DNA of 64,000 nucleotides from Planctomycetota bacterium. GTDB lineage: Bacteria; Planctomycetota; Phycisphaerae; Phycisphaerales; Phycisphaeraceae. How positions within the stretch are numbered: position 1 is the first letter of the stretch; each line of letters opens with the position of its first letter. The stretch covers positions 1 through 64,000 of the forward strand of contig JAJRRS010000006.1 in the NCBI GenBank assembly GCA_024279275.1, given 5' to 3'. This document shows, in pieces, positions 18,194 through 27,321 of this stretch. A program made the position numbers and the translations under genes. The notes below the pieces were generated by a model. It was not told the DNA's origin. It searched no databases and saw only the letters and a program-made list of their open reading frames with translations.

Positions 18194-19177
18194 CTACTCC
18201 GTCAGCCCCTCAAACAGCGGCGTAGACAAGTAACGCTCCCCAAAACTGGCGGCGATCGTGACGATTACTTTCCCCTTGTTCTCCGGCTTCGCGGCGATTC
18301 GGCAGGCGGCGCAGATATTCCCACCCGTGCTGATCCCCCCGAAGATGCCTTCCTCAAGCGCGGCCTTGCGCGCCCACTCGAAAGCCTCCTCGTTCGTTAT
18401 CAACTCGGTGTCGTTGATCAGTGAAAGGTCGCAGTTGCCCGGCACAAAACCCGCGCCGATACCTTGGATCTTGTGTGGCCCGGGCTTGACCGGATCGCCG
18501 TTCACTGTCTGGGTAATCACCGGCGAACCCACCGGCTCCACCGCGATCGCCTGGAACTCCGGATTACGCTCTCGCATATACCGGGTGATCCCTGTGATCG
18601 TCCCCCCGGTGCCCACCCCCGCCACAAGGATATCGACCTTGCCCTGCGTGTCGTTCCATATCTCCGGCCCGGTCGTCTCGTAGTGCACCTGCGGGTTCGC
18701 CGGGTTCTCAAACTGCTGAGGCATCCAAGCATTGTCTGTCGTCCCTACCAACTCCGCCGCCTTGGCGATCGCGCCCTTCATCCCATCCGCAGCAGGGGTC
18801 AGCACCAGCTTCGCACCCAACGCTTTTAGTAACGCACGCCGTTCAACACTCATCGAGTCCGGCATCGTCAGCGTCAGCGCATAACCCTTCGCCGCGCACA
18901 CAAACGCCAACGCGATACCCGTATTCCCGCTGGTCGGCTCGATGACGTGCGTATCCTTCGTCAATATCCCATCACGCTCCGCCGCCTCGATCATCGCCTT
19001 ACCGATCCGATCCTTCACGCTTGCCATCGGGTTGAAGTATTCGCACTTCACCAGAACCGTCGCGCCCTCCGGGGCCAGCTTGTTCAGCTTCACCAGCGGA
19101 GTGTTGCAGATCGTGTTAACGACGTTGTCGTAGGTTTTGCCATGTAGAAGGTGTTGAGCCTGATCGGTGTGAGTCAT
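18194..19177 (-). CDS. cysK: Cysteine synthase A (O-acetylserine sulfhydrylase), paralogue 1
   Basis: 327 aa. This PLP enzyme makes cysteine from O-acetylserine and sulfide. The PLP lysine is Lys55 in NPMASVKDR. The substrate loop EPTSGNTGIALAF and the PLP phosphate loop GVGTGGTITG are intact, and the C-terminal half has GIGAGFVPGN and EEGIFGGISTG. It resembles the gene at 20296-21282 along its whole length, so the two are paralogues in the same orientation. No cysE or sulfate-assimilation genes lie next to it. Confidence 0.93.
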   Translation of the reverse strand: MTHTDQAQHLLHGKTYDNVVNTICNTPLVKLNKLAPEGATVLVKCEYFNPMASVKDRIGKAMIEAAERDGILTKDTHVIEPTSGNTGIALAFVCAAKGYALTLTMPDSMSVERRALLKALGAKLVLTPAADGMKGAIAKAAELVGTTDNAWMPQQFENPANPQVHYETTGPEIWNDTQGKVDILVAGVGTGGTITGITRYMRERNPEFQAIAVEPVGSPVITQTVNGDPVKPGPHKIQGIGAGFVPGNCDLSLINDTELITNEEAFEWARKAALEEGIFGGISTGGNICAACRIAAKPENKGKVIVTIAASFGERYLSTPLFEGLTE

Positions 19178-19316
19178 GGTGAGGTGTCCTATTCATCGGC
19201 CCACGAAACGCCGTGCGTTTTCCGTCCGAGCCTGTAGACACCATATTATGCCTACTCATGCCACGCGACAAGGACCGACCCCAACACCCGGCCCACCGCC
19301 GAGGTTATCATGTAAT

Positions 19317-19365
19317 GGCACCTCGAATAATTGGAGGTGCCCCACGAAAAAGCCGCTTGCGGCTT
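19317..19365. repeat. Two hairpins before the hydrolase gene
   Basis: GGCACCTC/GAGGTGCC (19317-19341, 8-bp stem) and AAGCCGC/GCGGCTT-type (19350-19365). They lie between divergently transcribed genes. Function unknown; REP-like. Confidence 0.45.
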
Positions 19366-19420
19366 CGCGAGGCCCGATGAATGCCTTGCGGATGTGCATC
19401 TTTAAGAAGTGGCCTGTTTT

Positions 19421-20299
19421 ATGACCGCACCCTCTGCCACGACAGACCGCCCCGACCCGCCGATCCCCTCCCGGACCCGACGGCTGATTAAGCGCACCAT
19501 GATCTACCTCATCGCCATCTACCTGATCTGGCTCATGATCGGCTGCTCCATCCAGCGGTCGATCCTGTTCCCCAGATCATTAGCAGGCGGTTCCGCTTCC
19601 GTCACCCCGCCACAAGGCATTGAAGTGCTGCACATCGACTCCGATCAGGGCCAAGTCGAAGCATGGTTCATCCCAGGCGATGCCGTCACCGCCGAATCAC
19701 CCGGCCCTGTCGTAATCTTCGCCCACGGCAACGCCGAACTCATCGACCACTGGCCCGACGCCCTGCGCCACTACAAACGCCTGGGCATCAGCGTCCTGCT
19801 CCCGGAATTCCGAGGCTACGGCCGATCGGCAGGCGAACCCAGCCAACACGCCATCGCACAGGACTTCGCACAATTCTACGATCAAATCATCCAACGCCCC
19901 GACGTCGATCCCGCCCGCATCATCTTGCACGGCCGATCCATTGGCGGGGGGGTCGCCGCACAACTCGCCGACGACCGACCATCCGCAGCGATGATCCTCC
20001 AATCCTCACCCTCCAGCATCAAACGCTTGGCCGCAAGGCTCCTGCTCCCTTGGTTCCTCGTCCGCGACCCATTCGATTCCGTGCGTGTCCTCAAAGATTA
20101 CAAACAACCCGTCCTGGTCATGCACGGCAGCGCAGACAAGACCATCCCCCCAAGCCACGCCACTCGCCTCGCCAAAGCCACATCCAACCCCATCAGCCGG
20201 TTGATTTTTTATGATGTCGATCACAACACCCTCCCGCCGGGCGAGCCGTATTGGAAGGATATTGAGCAGTTCTTGATTGATGCCGACGTGCTTCGTTAG
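19421..20299 (+). CDS. Membrane-anchored alpha/beta hydrolase
   Basis: About 292 aa. An N-terminal membrane helix (about 29-45, IYLIAIYLIWLMIGCS) anchors it; the Cys after the helix could also act as a lipidation site. The catalytic domain has the oxyanion stretch FAHGNAE, the nucleophile elbow GRSIGGG, an acid in GSADKTIP and a His in DVDHNTL. This matches the BEM46/YfhR-like serine hydrolases, whose substrates are mostly unknown. The ATG at 19421 is taken over 19409. It sits between the two cysteine synthase paralogues on the opposite strand and overlaps the second one by 4 nt tail to tail. Confidence 0.82.
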   Translation: MTAPSATTDRPDPPIPSRTRRLIKRTMIYLIAIYLIWLMIGCSIQRSILFPRSLAGGSASVTPPQGIEVLHIDSDQGQVEAWFIPGDAVTAESPGPVVIFAHGNAELIDHWPDALRHYKRLGISVLLPEFRGYGRSAGEPSQHAIAQDFAQFYDQIIQRPDVDPARIILHGRSIGGGVAAQLADDRPSAAMILQSSPSSIKRLAARLLLPWFLVRDPFDSVRVLKDYKQPVLVMHGSADKTIPPSHATRLAKATSNPISRLIFYDVDHNTLPPGEPYWKDIEQFLIDADVLR

Positions 20300-21282
20300 T
20301 ACCGAAGCCCCTCGAACAACGGCGTAGATAGATACCGCTCCCCAAAGCTCGCCGCCACTGTCACGATCACCTTATCGCGGTTCTGAGGCCGTTCGGCAAT
20401 ACGACAAGCAGCACAGACATTCGCACCCGTGCTGATCCCCCCGAATATCCCCTCTTCCAACGCCAGATCGTGCGCCCACATGAAAGCATCCTGATCGCTG
20501 ACACACTCGGTCGAGTCGATAAGTTTAGTGTCGCAGTTGCGCGGAATGAACCCCGTGCCGATCCCCTGGATCTGATGCGGTGCCGTCTCGATCGGCCGAC
20601 CCTTCATCGTCTGTGTGATGACCGGCGAACTGGCGGGCTCGACCGCGACACCTTGATAGTTAGGCTTACGTTCTTTGAGATACCGTGAAACACCCGTAAG
20701 CGTCCCCCCCGTCCCGACCCCGGCAACGAAGATATCGACCTTGCCATCCGTGTCGCTCCAGATCTCCGGCCCGGTCGTGTCGTAATGAGCCTGCGGGTTC
20801 GCCGGATTCTCAAATTGCTGAGGCATCCAGGCCTTGTTGTTGTCCGCAACCAACTCCTTCGCCCTCTCGATCGCACCATTAATGCCCTCAGCCGCTGGAG
20901 TCAGTACCAGGTTAGCCCCCAACGCCTTAAGCAGCGCCCGACGCTCGACACTCATCGACTCAGGCATCGTCAGCGTCAGACGATAATTCTTCTTCGCGCA
21001 AATAAACGCCAACGCGATACCCGTGTTACCGCTGGTCGGCTCAATGATGTGCGTCTCTTCGTGGACCTCCCCAGCCTCTTCCCCCGCCTTAATCATCGCC
21101 CACCCAATACGATCCTTCACACTCGCCATCGGGTTAAAAAACTCGCATTTCACCAGTACCGTCGTACCCTCCGGCGCTAGCCGGCCCAGCTTAATCATTG
21201 GCGTCCGCCCGATGGTCCCGATAACCGACGAGTGAATACCCGCCACACGCTCAAGTCGATCCGTATTCTCAGTCATTGGCAT
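20296..21282 (-). CDS. cysK: Cysteine synthase A, paralogue 2
   Basis: 328 aa with the same motifs as paralogue 1: Lys56 in NPMASVKDR, EPTSGNTGIALAF, GVGTGGTLTG, GIGTGFIPRN. AGGAATATCAG just before the ATG provides a ribosome site. The N-terminus differs (MPMTENTDRLERVAGIHSSV). Both copies keep all catalytic residues, so both should be active. They may be tuned to different sulfur donors or conditions, but nothing in the sequence proves that. Confidence 0.92.
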   Translation of the reverse strand: MPMTENTDRLERVAGIHSSVIGTIGRTPMIKLGRLAPEGTTVLVKCEFFNPMASVKDRIGWAMIKAGEEAGEVHEETHIIEPTSGNTGIALAFICAKKNYRLTLTMPESMSVERRALLKALGANLVLTPAAEGINGAIERAKELVADNNKAWMPQQFENPANPQAHYDTTGPEIWSDTDGKVDIFVAGVGTGGTLTGVSRYLKERKPNYQGVAVEPASSPVITQTMKGRPIETAPHQIQGIGTGFIPRNCDTKLIDSTECVSDQDAFMWAHDLALEEGIFGGISTGANVCAACRIAERPQNRDKVIVTVAASFGERYLSTPLFEGLRY

Positions 21283-21394
21283 CTGATATTCCTATTCGGC
21301 CTGGACCCGGTACGTCGTCATCCTTAATATCGGCAATCATTCCTGACGCCTTAAGACGATGAAATCGGTTAATTCCATCCGATTTGCCCGAGAT

Positions 21395-21422
21395 TTGCCC
21401 TTGCCTCAGACACACCTACAAT
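21395..21422 (+). promoter_or_regulatory. Promoter of the thiol peroxidase gene
   Basis: TTGCCC (21395-21400), 16-bp spacer, TACAAT (21417-21422). It leaves an 80-90 nt leader with an AAGGA ribosome site, so this gene is not leaderless. Confidence 0.5.
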
Positions 21423-21511
21423 GCGGCACGCCACCGAATTGGCTCGTTATTACGATCCCGTTCCCCACGAACTTATCCGCCCTCACACGGGCTACTAAAA
21501 GGATTCCCACC

Positions 21512-22024
21512 ATGACCGAACGCGCCGCCGCCGTCACCCTCAAAGCCAACCCCATGACCCTCATCGGCGCTGAACTCAAGGTCGGCGATCAAGCCCCCGA
21601 CTTCACACTCAAAGCCAACGACATGTCCGACAAAACCCTCGCCGACTTCGCAGGCAAGGTCAAAATCATCTCCATCGTCCCCTCACTGGATACCCCCGTC
21701 TGTGACACACAGACCCGCAAGTTCAACCAAGACGCCGGCGGCCTCGACGGCGTCGTCGTCCTCACCGTCAGCGTTGACCTACCCATGGCACAAAAACGCT
21801 GGTGCGGCGCAGCAGGCGTCGAAAACGTCGTCTGCCTCTCTGACTTCAAAGACCACAGCTTCGGCAAAGCCTACGGCGTACGCATCAAAGAAGTCGGCCT
21901 CCTCGCACGCCAAGTCATGGTCCTCGATAAGGACAACACCATTAAGTACATCGAACTCGTCCCCGAAGTCACCCACGAACCTAACTACGACGCAGCGCTG
22001 GATGCGGCGAAAAAGCTCGTGTAA
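21512..22024 (+). CDS. tpx: Thiol peroxidase (atypical 2-Cys peroxiredoxin)
   Basis: 170 aa from the ATG at 21512, which follows AAAGGA at a good distance; the frame is open further upstream but homology starts here ([17 protein letters not shown]). Tpx reduces hydrogen and alkyl peroxides using thioredoxin. The peroxidatic cysteine is in [11 protein letters not shown], and the resolving cysteine is in QKRWCGAAG about 34 residues later, the Tpx-type arrangement. The end [12 protein letters not shown] is normal. Cytosolic. It has its own promoter. Confidence 0.94.
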   Translation: MTERAAAVTLKANPMTLIGAELKVGDQAPDFTLKANDMSDKTLADFAGKVKIISIVPSLDTPVCDTQTRKFNQDAGGLDGVVVLTVSVDLPMAQKRWCGAAGVENVVCLSDFKDHSFGKAYGVRIKEVGLLARQVMVLDKDNTIKYIELVPEVTHEPNYDAALDAAKKLV

Positions 22025-22030
22025 GTATTT

Positions 22031-22450
22031 ATGCAATACAGTCTCAAGGCCATCCTGGTAGTGTTACTACTCTCATTTTTTGGGTGTAGTGATTCTCCAC
22101 CTACTGCTGAGACATGTGTGATATTGGCCCCCACACAGGTTGGAGGGCCTCGGCTGGGTTTTGCAAACTTCCAATCGGATGTGGCTGTATTCACCCCTAT
22201 TACTCAGGGGTTAAAGGCAGTTCTTGGTAGTCCGGCTGGCATACTCGTTGAAGTTGAAGCGGTTCGGATGCCAATCGGTGATGTTGCGGTATTCGAAGTT
22301 ACATTGAAATGCAATGTACAGGTATCGTTTATGCTAGATGATTGGGAAGACGTAACAGTGAAAGTCAATGACAAACTTCAAGATATCCCGGTTGTGTTAA
22401 CACCCGGGAGCTATGACTTGGTTATTGAGGGGCATCCGTCCTATCAGTAG
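22031..22450 (+). CDS. Putative small lipoprotein, AT-rich
   Basis: 139 aa, starting 6 nt after the tpx stop. A short signal peptide (MQYSLKAILVVLLLSFFGC) ends in a lipobox-like FFGC, suggesting lipidation at Cys19. The mature part has alternating beta-type segments (VEVEAVRMPIGDVAVFEVTLK, SYDLVIEGHPSYQ) and no known motif. Codon use is different from neighbours: many A/T third positions, which hints at a recent arrival or weak selection. The close spacing suggests readthrough from tpx. Function unknown. Confidence 0.55.
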   Translation: MQYSLKAILVVLLLSFFGCSDSPPTAETCVILAPTQVGGPRLGFANFQSDVAVFTPITQGLKAVLGSPAGILVEVEAVRMPIGDVAVFEVTLKCNVQVSFMLDDWEDVTVKVNDKLQDIPVVLTPGSYDLVIEGHPSYQ

Positions 22451-22493
22451 CTGGGGTGATCACGATTTGGAGTTGTCCTCGCCTGCTTGGTCC

Positions 22494-23510
22494 TTACCCC
22501 AGCACCCGCTCCGCCGCACCGTAATAAACCGCCTTGAGCGCCTCCCCACCAATCCCCGCCCCGCGCAGCTCAGCAGTAGACTTCTCATCCAACGACGGGT
22601 CCACCATCGACAGGTCCGGATCAACAATCGGGCTTAGCCCATCGTACTTCGTCTCGATAAGCGTGCGCAGCGCCCAGTACCGGCTGGCATACAAATCAAA
22701 ATCGATGTTGCCATCATTCGCCACAATGTCCGTGCCAAAGAGAACCCGCCCCGCGTTGCGCTCGCAAAACGCGCGAAACTGATCGGCATGCTTGCTCAAC
22801 TCACGAACCTGCCACTTCGCCGCACTCGTATCCAACACATAATTCGGATGACGATCCAGCATCCCCTGCACAAAGTCCAAATCCTCCGGCGACCCACCCA
22901 TGTGCGCACCAATCCACGTCACATCATCGTACTCATCCAACAAATCTTCCAAAGGCTCAAACTGCCCCCGCTTCGTCCCATACTTCTTAGGGTCCGTGTA
23001 CTTGGTCGCAAACCAGGTATCCGGATCGCCGATGTGCGTCATAAAAATCCGATACCCCAGATCATACGCCAGCTTGATGCTCTCCTTACGCGTCGGCGAA
23101 TCCATATGAAACGCCTCCGCATGCAGGTCACGCCCCCGTGGTGCCGCCCAGAACTTAATGATTCGGCAACCCTTCTCGCGAAACTTCTCCATCCGATATA
23201 ACCAGTCCGTCGTAAACGTCCCAGGCTCACGCGCCGCCTCATAATTCGGCACCGCAATAAACTCAATACGATCACCATACGCCTCAGTGATCGCATCAAT
23301 ATTTTCCAGCTTGGTCATCGACACCGTCTTGGTCACGCCAAATAAATCAGCAATCTCAAAGTACAACCTCGCCGCATCGACCGTCCCAATATGCGTATGA
23401 ATATCAATGATCGGCCCGCCATACCCAAACCCCTTCGCCTCCGCCCGGTAATCCAGACCCAACCGGTTCGCATCATTGATCGGCTTCTGATTCAGCGTCG
23501 TAGGTGTCAT
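22494..23510 (-). CDS. Amidohydrolase-family metal-dependent hydrolase
   Basis: 338 aa. Amidohydrolase-2-type barrel motifs appear in order: PIIDIHTHIG (metal-binding HxH), IIKFWAAPRG, FMTHIGDPDTW, WIGAHMGGSPED and LFGTDIVAND (final catalytic Asp). Members hydrolyse or decarboxylate small ring or carboxylate compounds. The substrate is not deducible. It is cytosolic. A promoter-like pair lies about 45-70 nt upstream. The adjacent genes give no pathway hint. Confidence 0.82.
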   Translation of the reverse strand: MTPTTLNQKPINDANRLGLDYRAEAKGFGYGGPIIDIHTHIGTVDAARLYFEIADLFGVTKTVSMTKLENIDAITEAYGDRIEFIAVPNYEAAREPGTFTTDWLYRMEKFREKGCRIIKFWAAPRGRDLHAEAFHMDSPTRKESIKLAYDLGYRIFMTHIGDPDTWFATKYTDPKKYGTKRGQFEPLEDLLDEYDDVTWIGAHMGGSPEDLDFVQGMLDRHPNYVLDTSAAKWQVRELSKHADQFRAFCERNAGRVLFGTDIVANDGNIDFDLYASRYWALRTLIETKYDGLSPIVDPDLSMVDPSLDEKSTAELRGAGIGGEALKAVYYGAAERVLG

Positions 23511-23551
23511 AGTCTCGCCAGCTCGGGTATCGGTGGGGGGGTAATGCAGCT

Positions 23552-23580
23552 ATTCTAGGCCGCGATTCACCAAAGGCCAA
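23552..23580 (-). promoter_or_regulatory. Promoter of the amidohydrolase gene
   Basis: On the minus strand TTGGCC (23575-23580), 17-bp spacer and TAGAAT (23552-23557) are followed by a leader of about 40 nt before the ATG at 23510. Confidence 0.5.
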
Positions 23581-23626
23581 CGCGAATAAAAAAGGAAGTT
23601 GCCTCGTTTCAACACACCCGCACCCC

Positions 23627-23655
23627 CATAGCCCCCGCCGGAAGGCGGGGGTTCG
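23627..23655 (+). repeat. CATAGCCCCC palindrome, intergenic copy
   Basis: CATAGCCCCCGCC, a GGAA centre and GGCGGGGGTTCG form a near-perfect palindrome. The same design recurs at 57887-57916 and 57963-57989 inside a coding gene, and more weakly near 34947-34972. Confidence 0.65.
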
Positions 23656-23752
23656 ATAGCACCACCCACAACCACCAAACCCTCTCACGCCACCCGCCCC
23701 TCCCAAACAAACCACGCGACATAAATACGCAACGCCAAATTAACCAACCCAT

Positions 23753-24646
23753 ATGTCAAACGATACCCCCAACAACCCACCAACCCCCAGCACACCCGGT
23801 TCCCCCAACCCCGCCCCCCCTGACCCCGGGGGCGGGGCCGGCCCCATCAAACTCGTCGCCATCGACCTCGACGGCACACTCCTCCGATCCAACAAACACC
23901 TCAGCACCGCCAACGCAAAAGCCATCGCTCAGGCAACCAACCAAGGCATCCACATCATCCTCGCCTCCGCCAGACCCCCACGCAGCGTCCGCGACATCTA
24001 CCACCACCTCGCGCTCGACACCCTGCAAGTCAACTACAACGGCGCACTCGTCCACGACATGCCCCGTGGCAAACACGTCTTCCATCAACCCATGTCCGCC
24101 ACCCTTGCAAAAAAAATCGTCAACTTCGCACGCAAGATGGACCCCAACGTCGTCATCAGCATCGAGGTGCTTGATAAGTGGTACACCGACCACGTCGACG
24201 ACAAGCTCCCCACCGAAACCAGCAAGCACTTCAACCCCGACTTCGTCGGCCCACTAAGCGCCTTCCTCACCGTCCCCGTCACCAAACTCATGCTCCTCGC
24301 ACCCCCCGAAAAACTACGCCCCATCCACCAGGCCGTCCGCACTAAGTTCGCCAAAGACATCGCCATCCTCATCAGCGACGACTACCTCATCCAACTCGTA
24401 CACAAACAAGTTGACAAAGCCAACGCCCTGAAGCTTGTCGCCGAAAAATACAACGTCCCACGCCAACAAGTCATGGCCATCGGCGACGCCGACAACGACC
24501 TGGGCATGGTCCAATGGGCAGGCCTGGGCGTCGCCATGGAAAACGGTTGGCACCAACTCAAAAAAATCGCCGACATCATCGCACCCCCCAACGACGACGA
24601 CGGCGTAGCCAAAATCCTGAAAAAATACGTCCTCGACCGTCAATAA
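23753..24646 (+). CDS. Cof-type HAD-IIB phosphatase
   Basis: 297 aa. After a Pro-rich tail of about 30 residues come motif I (AIDLDGTLL, Asp38/Asp40), ASARPP (motif II), a type IIB alpha/beta cap (about 115-240) and motif IV GDADNDLGM with VAMENG, as in the Cof/YidA family. These are cytosolic phosphatases for sugar phosphates or flavin/thiamine intermediates; the substrate is unknown. The Pro-rich N-terminus is unusual for the family, and an internal start could remove it, but no better start codon is evident. Confidence 0.85.
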   Translation: MSNDTPNNPPTPSTPGSPNPAPPDPGGGAGPIKLVAIDLDGTLLRSNKHLSTANAKAIAQATNQGIHIILASARPPRSVRDIYHHLALDTLQVNYNGALVHDMPRGKHVFHQPMSATLAKKIVNFARKMDPNVVISIEVLDKWYTDHVDDKLPTETSKHFNPDFVGPLSAFLTVPVTKLMLLAPPEKLRPIHQAVRTKFAKDIAILISDDYLIQLVHKQVDKANALKLVAEKYNVPRQQVMAIGDADNDLGMVQWAGLGVAMENGWHQLKKIADIIAPPNDDDGVAKILKKYVLDRQ

Positions 24647-24769
24647 AACTCTCTAAACACCCTCCCCCTCAAAGCCCACTGATGCACCGCCCCGGTGCTT
24701 CGGTGGGGTCTCCCCCAGACTCTTCAACATGCCCAATAACCACCTACCCATAAGATCAAGCGTGAAGAA

Positions 24770-24871
24770 GTATCCGCAGATTACGCAGATTTTCAGATAG
24801 GAAGTGCCCACGCACGCCTCTCTCTATTTCCTCCTCCTTAATCTGCCCCATCTACGAAATCTACGGATAAC
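24770..24871. repeat. Modular nested palindrome, copy 2
   Basis: The arm at 24770-24791 (TATCCGCAGATTACGCAGAT type) pairs imperfectly with 24840-24871. The same module appears perfectly paired at 56419-56516. It lies in a 312-bp gap between two genes, which otherwise holds a GC hairpin near 24684-24705 and the argC promoter. Confidence 0.6.
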
Positions 24872-24921
24872 CTCTTCTCCCCGCATTTCCTCTCCCAACC
24901 CCATCACCATCCACCCGCAAT

Positions 24922-24950
24922 TTGATATGCCCACCCTCCCGCGTCACAAT
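24922..24950 (+). promoter_or_regulatory. argC promoter, leaderless
   Basis: TTGATA (24922-24927), 17-bp spacer, CACAAT (24945-24950), then 8 nt to the ATG at 24959. No Shine-Dalgarno. Confidence 0.5.
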
Positions 24951-24958
24951 ACCCCGCT

Positions 24959-25999
24959 ATGTCCATCAAAGCCGCTATCGTCGGGCCGACCGGTTACACA
25001 GGTGTCCACCTGATCGACATCCTGCTGCGCCACCCCTCCGCAGAATTAACCTACCTCGCCAGCCACCGAGAAGAACTCCCCGACATCCGCGACGAGTTCC
25101 CCATACTCCTTGGCCGACTCGACGATCATCTAGCCCAGTGCCGACCCATCGACGCTGGAGCCATCGCAGACCAGGCCGATGTGGTTTTCCTCGCGCTCCC
25201 GCACCGCGCCGCGATGAGTTACGCCCCAAAACTCCTGGACGCCGGCCTGCGGGTCATCGACCTCTCCGCAGACTACCGACTCGCCAACCCCTCACTCTAC
25301 GAACAAGTTTACGACCAGCCCCACACCGACACCGAAAACCTCGACGAAGCTGTGTATGGCCTCCCAGAATTAAATAGAGACCAGCTCCCGGGGGCCATGC
25401 TCGTCGCCAACCCAGGCTGCTACCCAACCGCCGCCGCGCTCGCCGTCGCGCCCCTGCTGTCCCACAGCCTCATCAAACACGACCCCATCATCATCAACGC
25501 CGCCAGCGGAACCACCGGCGCAGGCAAAAAACCCAACGACCTGCTCCACTTCCCCAACCAAAACGAATCCTACCTACCCTACGGCGTCATCGGCGGGCAC
25601 CGACACCAACCCGAAATCGAACAAACCCTCTCACTCGTCGCAGGCAAACCCATCCACACCCTCTTCGTCCCACACCTCCTCCCCATCGACCGAGGCATCT
25701 TAGAGACGATCTACTTAGAGCCCACCGACCCCGACGTCACCGAAGACGAACTCTTCGAGGCCTACGAAGACGCCTACGCCAACGAACCCTTCGTCCGAGT
25801 AAGAGAAGGCCTCCCCAACCTCAAACACGTCGTCGGCACAAACTTCTGCGACCTATCCGTAAGACTCACCAAACAAGGCGACCGACCCACAATCGTCGTC
25901 TTCAGCACCATCGACAACATGATCAAAGGCGCCTCCGGCCAAGCCATCCAAAACATGAACGCGGTGTTTGATCTGGATGAGACGACGGGGTTGGTGTGA
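24959..25999 (+). CDS. argC: N-acetyl-gamma-glutamyl-phosphate reductase
   Basis: 346 aa. It catalyses the third step of arginine synthesis, NADPH-dependent reduction of N-acetylglutamyl phosphate. The NADP loop GPTGYTG is at 9-15, and the catalytic cysteine is Cys154 in NPGCYPT. SGTTGAGKKP and the substrate stretch YGVIGGHRHQPEI are intact, as is the C-terminal GASGQAIQNMN. Length is normal. Other arg genes are not nearby. Confidence 0.95.
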   Translation: MSIKAAIVGPTGYTGVHLIDILLRHPSAELTYLASHREELPDIRDEFPILLGRLDDHLAQCRPIDAGAIADQADVVFLALPHRAAMSYAPKLLDAGLRVIDLSADYRLANPSLYEQVYDQPHTDTENLDEAVYGLPELNRDQLPGAMLVANPGCYPTAAALAVAPLLSHSLIKHDPIIINAASGTTGAGKKPNDLLHFPNQNESYLPYGVIGGHRHQPEIEQTLSLVAGKPIHTLFVPHLLPIDRGILETIYLEPTDPDVTEDELFEAYEDAYANEPFVRVREGLPNLKHVVGTNFCDLSVRLTKQGDRPTIVVFSTIDNMIKGASGQAIQNMNAVFDLDETTGLV

Positions 26000-26045
26000 T
26001 TGGTGGTGTAGGATGTGCCCCAAGAACGGTATCCGACACCGTTTC

Positions 26046-26984
26046 TTACCCACTAGCTGAGTGGTTGGTCGATTGTGCCTGGCCCTTACCACCAGAAGTG
26101 TATGCGACATGATTATCGTCAGATCCCGGTCCCTTATCCTTGACCGTATCGATCATCCCGATGGCTTCATCGAAAAAAACCAGGCGTTGCTCTTCAGATA
26201 CCGGGAGCTGTTGTTCTAATAGCTTCCGACGCTCACGCAACTGTTCCGGATGGCTCGGATAGATTTCCAAGTTCATCAACTTCTGTGGATTACCCGAAAA
26301 TACTCGAAGATATAACCGCAGTCCGTCTTGGTGAAGCTCGTAAAAATTACGATACATCTTACGATCGGCCATCCCCAAGTAGTGATACGAGAGAACCTCT
26401 GCGAGTATGTTCTCGCCTGAAATGTCATTGCCCATGGCAAACGCGGAACGCGCAGCCTCAAGCAGCGAGCGGTTTCTCCAATACTGCCTCTCCAAACCTT
26501 CACCTGCCGCATAATCGCTACGGCTCAATGCTTTGTATCTGGAGAATACCTGATCGGTTTGTTGTGTGTATGTCTGCAGCAGGGTGGCAGCGCCCCACCC
26601 CGCCCTGAAGCGAACTTCACCGGGGGCGTCTATTTCTTCAGTAATCTGATCGAATTGGTCCACCACCTCAAGAATCGAAGTGGTATCCGGGGGATCGAAA
26701 AAGTGGCCGGGTTCTTTCGAGGGATCCTGTGCACGGGCGGACTGGATGTCCACTAAGTAATAACGAAGCATGTGCCGGCGTGGATCATCGGGCATGCTCT
26801 CTAACAATGCCTTGATGGCGTTTTCCCGCTCCGCACTCCTAACGGTGAGGGTATCTAGGATCTCTTGCACCGGGTCCGATGCCGTATCATCCAGATGCGC
26901 CGTTTGGCCTGACACCTCGCCACATGCAAGAGAGATCAGGCAGACGGCGCACAGGGGTTGAGATATCTTCTGTAAATGGAGCAT
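26046..26984 (-). CDS. Hypothetical secreted protein
   Basis: 312 aa. An N-terminal signal-like segment (MLHLQKISQPLCAVCLISLACG) is followed by a mainly helical body rich in Q, E, R and L (for example LRERRKLLEQQLPVSEEQRL). No family is recognised. Its stop codon falls inside the left 27-bp inverted repeat, so its present end may have been created by the element, and the last 15 residues (polar, S/T/N/G-rich) may not be native. It starts 10 nt after the stop of an upstream gene fragment, suggesting it was once part of an operon. Confidence 0.55.
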   Translation of the reverse strand: MLHLQKISQPLCAVCLISLACGEVSGQTAHLDDTASDPVQEILDTLTVRSAERENAIKALLESMPDDPRRHMLRYYLVDIQSARAQDPSKEPGHFFDPPDTTSILEVVDQFDQITEEIDAPGEVRFRAGWGAATLLQTYTQQTDQVFSRYKALSRSDYAAGEGLERQYWRNRSLLEAARSAFAMGNDISGENILAEVLSYHYLGMADRKMYRNFYELHQDGLRLYLRVFSGNPQKLMNLEIYPSHPEQLRERRKLLEQQLPVSEEQRLVFFDEAIGMIDTVKDKGPGSDDNHVAYTSGGKGQAQSTNHSASG

Positions 26985-26993
26985 CGGTCTATT

Positions 26994-27191
26994 CTAGCCG
27001 CGATTCTTGGTAATGTGCTCCCCGACGTCTGAAAGTTCTCGCAACAGGTGATAGGTTACGTTCAAGGTGTCTCCGTTTACAGCCTCGGAACTGTACACTT
27101 GTGTATGATTGATCTGGTAGATACGCCCGTTAACTGGGTTTTTCAGAAATATGGGTGACGCGACCACGCCGGACCCTAGTGCCGTGTCATC
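26994..27191 (-). pseudogene. 3' fragment of an unrecognised gene
   Basis: An open frame of about 65 codons reads like real protein (LKNPVNGRIYQINHTQVYSS, then LNVTYHLLRELSDVGEHI) but has no ATG, and is closed upstream by a stop where the IS630 remnant begins. It stops 10 nt before the start of the following secreted-protein gene. It looks like the tail of a gene disrupted by the mobile element. Confidence 0.5.
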
Positions 27192-27321
27192 CTACAACTT
27201 TCGGATATAGCCGTTTGAGTTTGTTGCGTGCCTGATCGGTGGTGAACTGCCAATCTACGCCGGTTTGTGCGGTGTTGCGTGCGGCGGACCAGGCCCGGGT
27301 AAGAAACGGTGTCGGATACCG
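27187..27321 (-). pseudogene. IS630-family transposase C-terminal remnant
   Basis: The frame encodes TRAWSAARNTAQ, GVDWQFTTDQ and ARNKLKRLYP before the stop. The pattern D/W-QFTT-x-x-AR-x-KLKRLYP is the standard C-terminus of IS630 transposases. The 5' part, with the catalytic DDE core, is missing: the frame runs into the right 27-bp inverted repeat and a stop. It is clearly non-functional. Confidence 0.75.
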
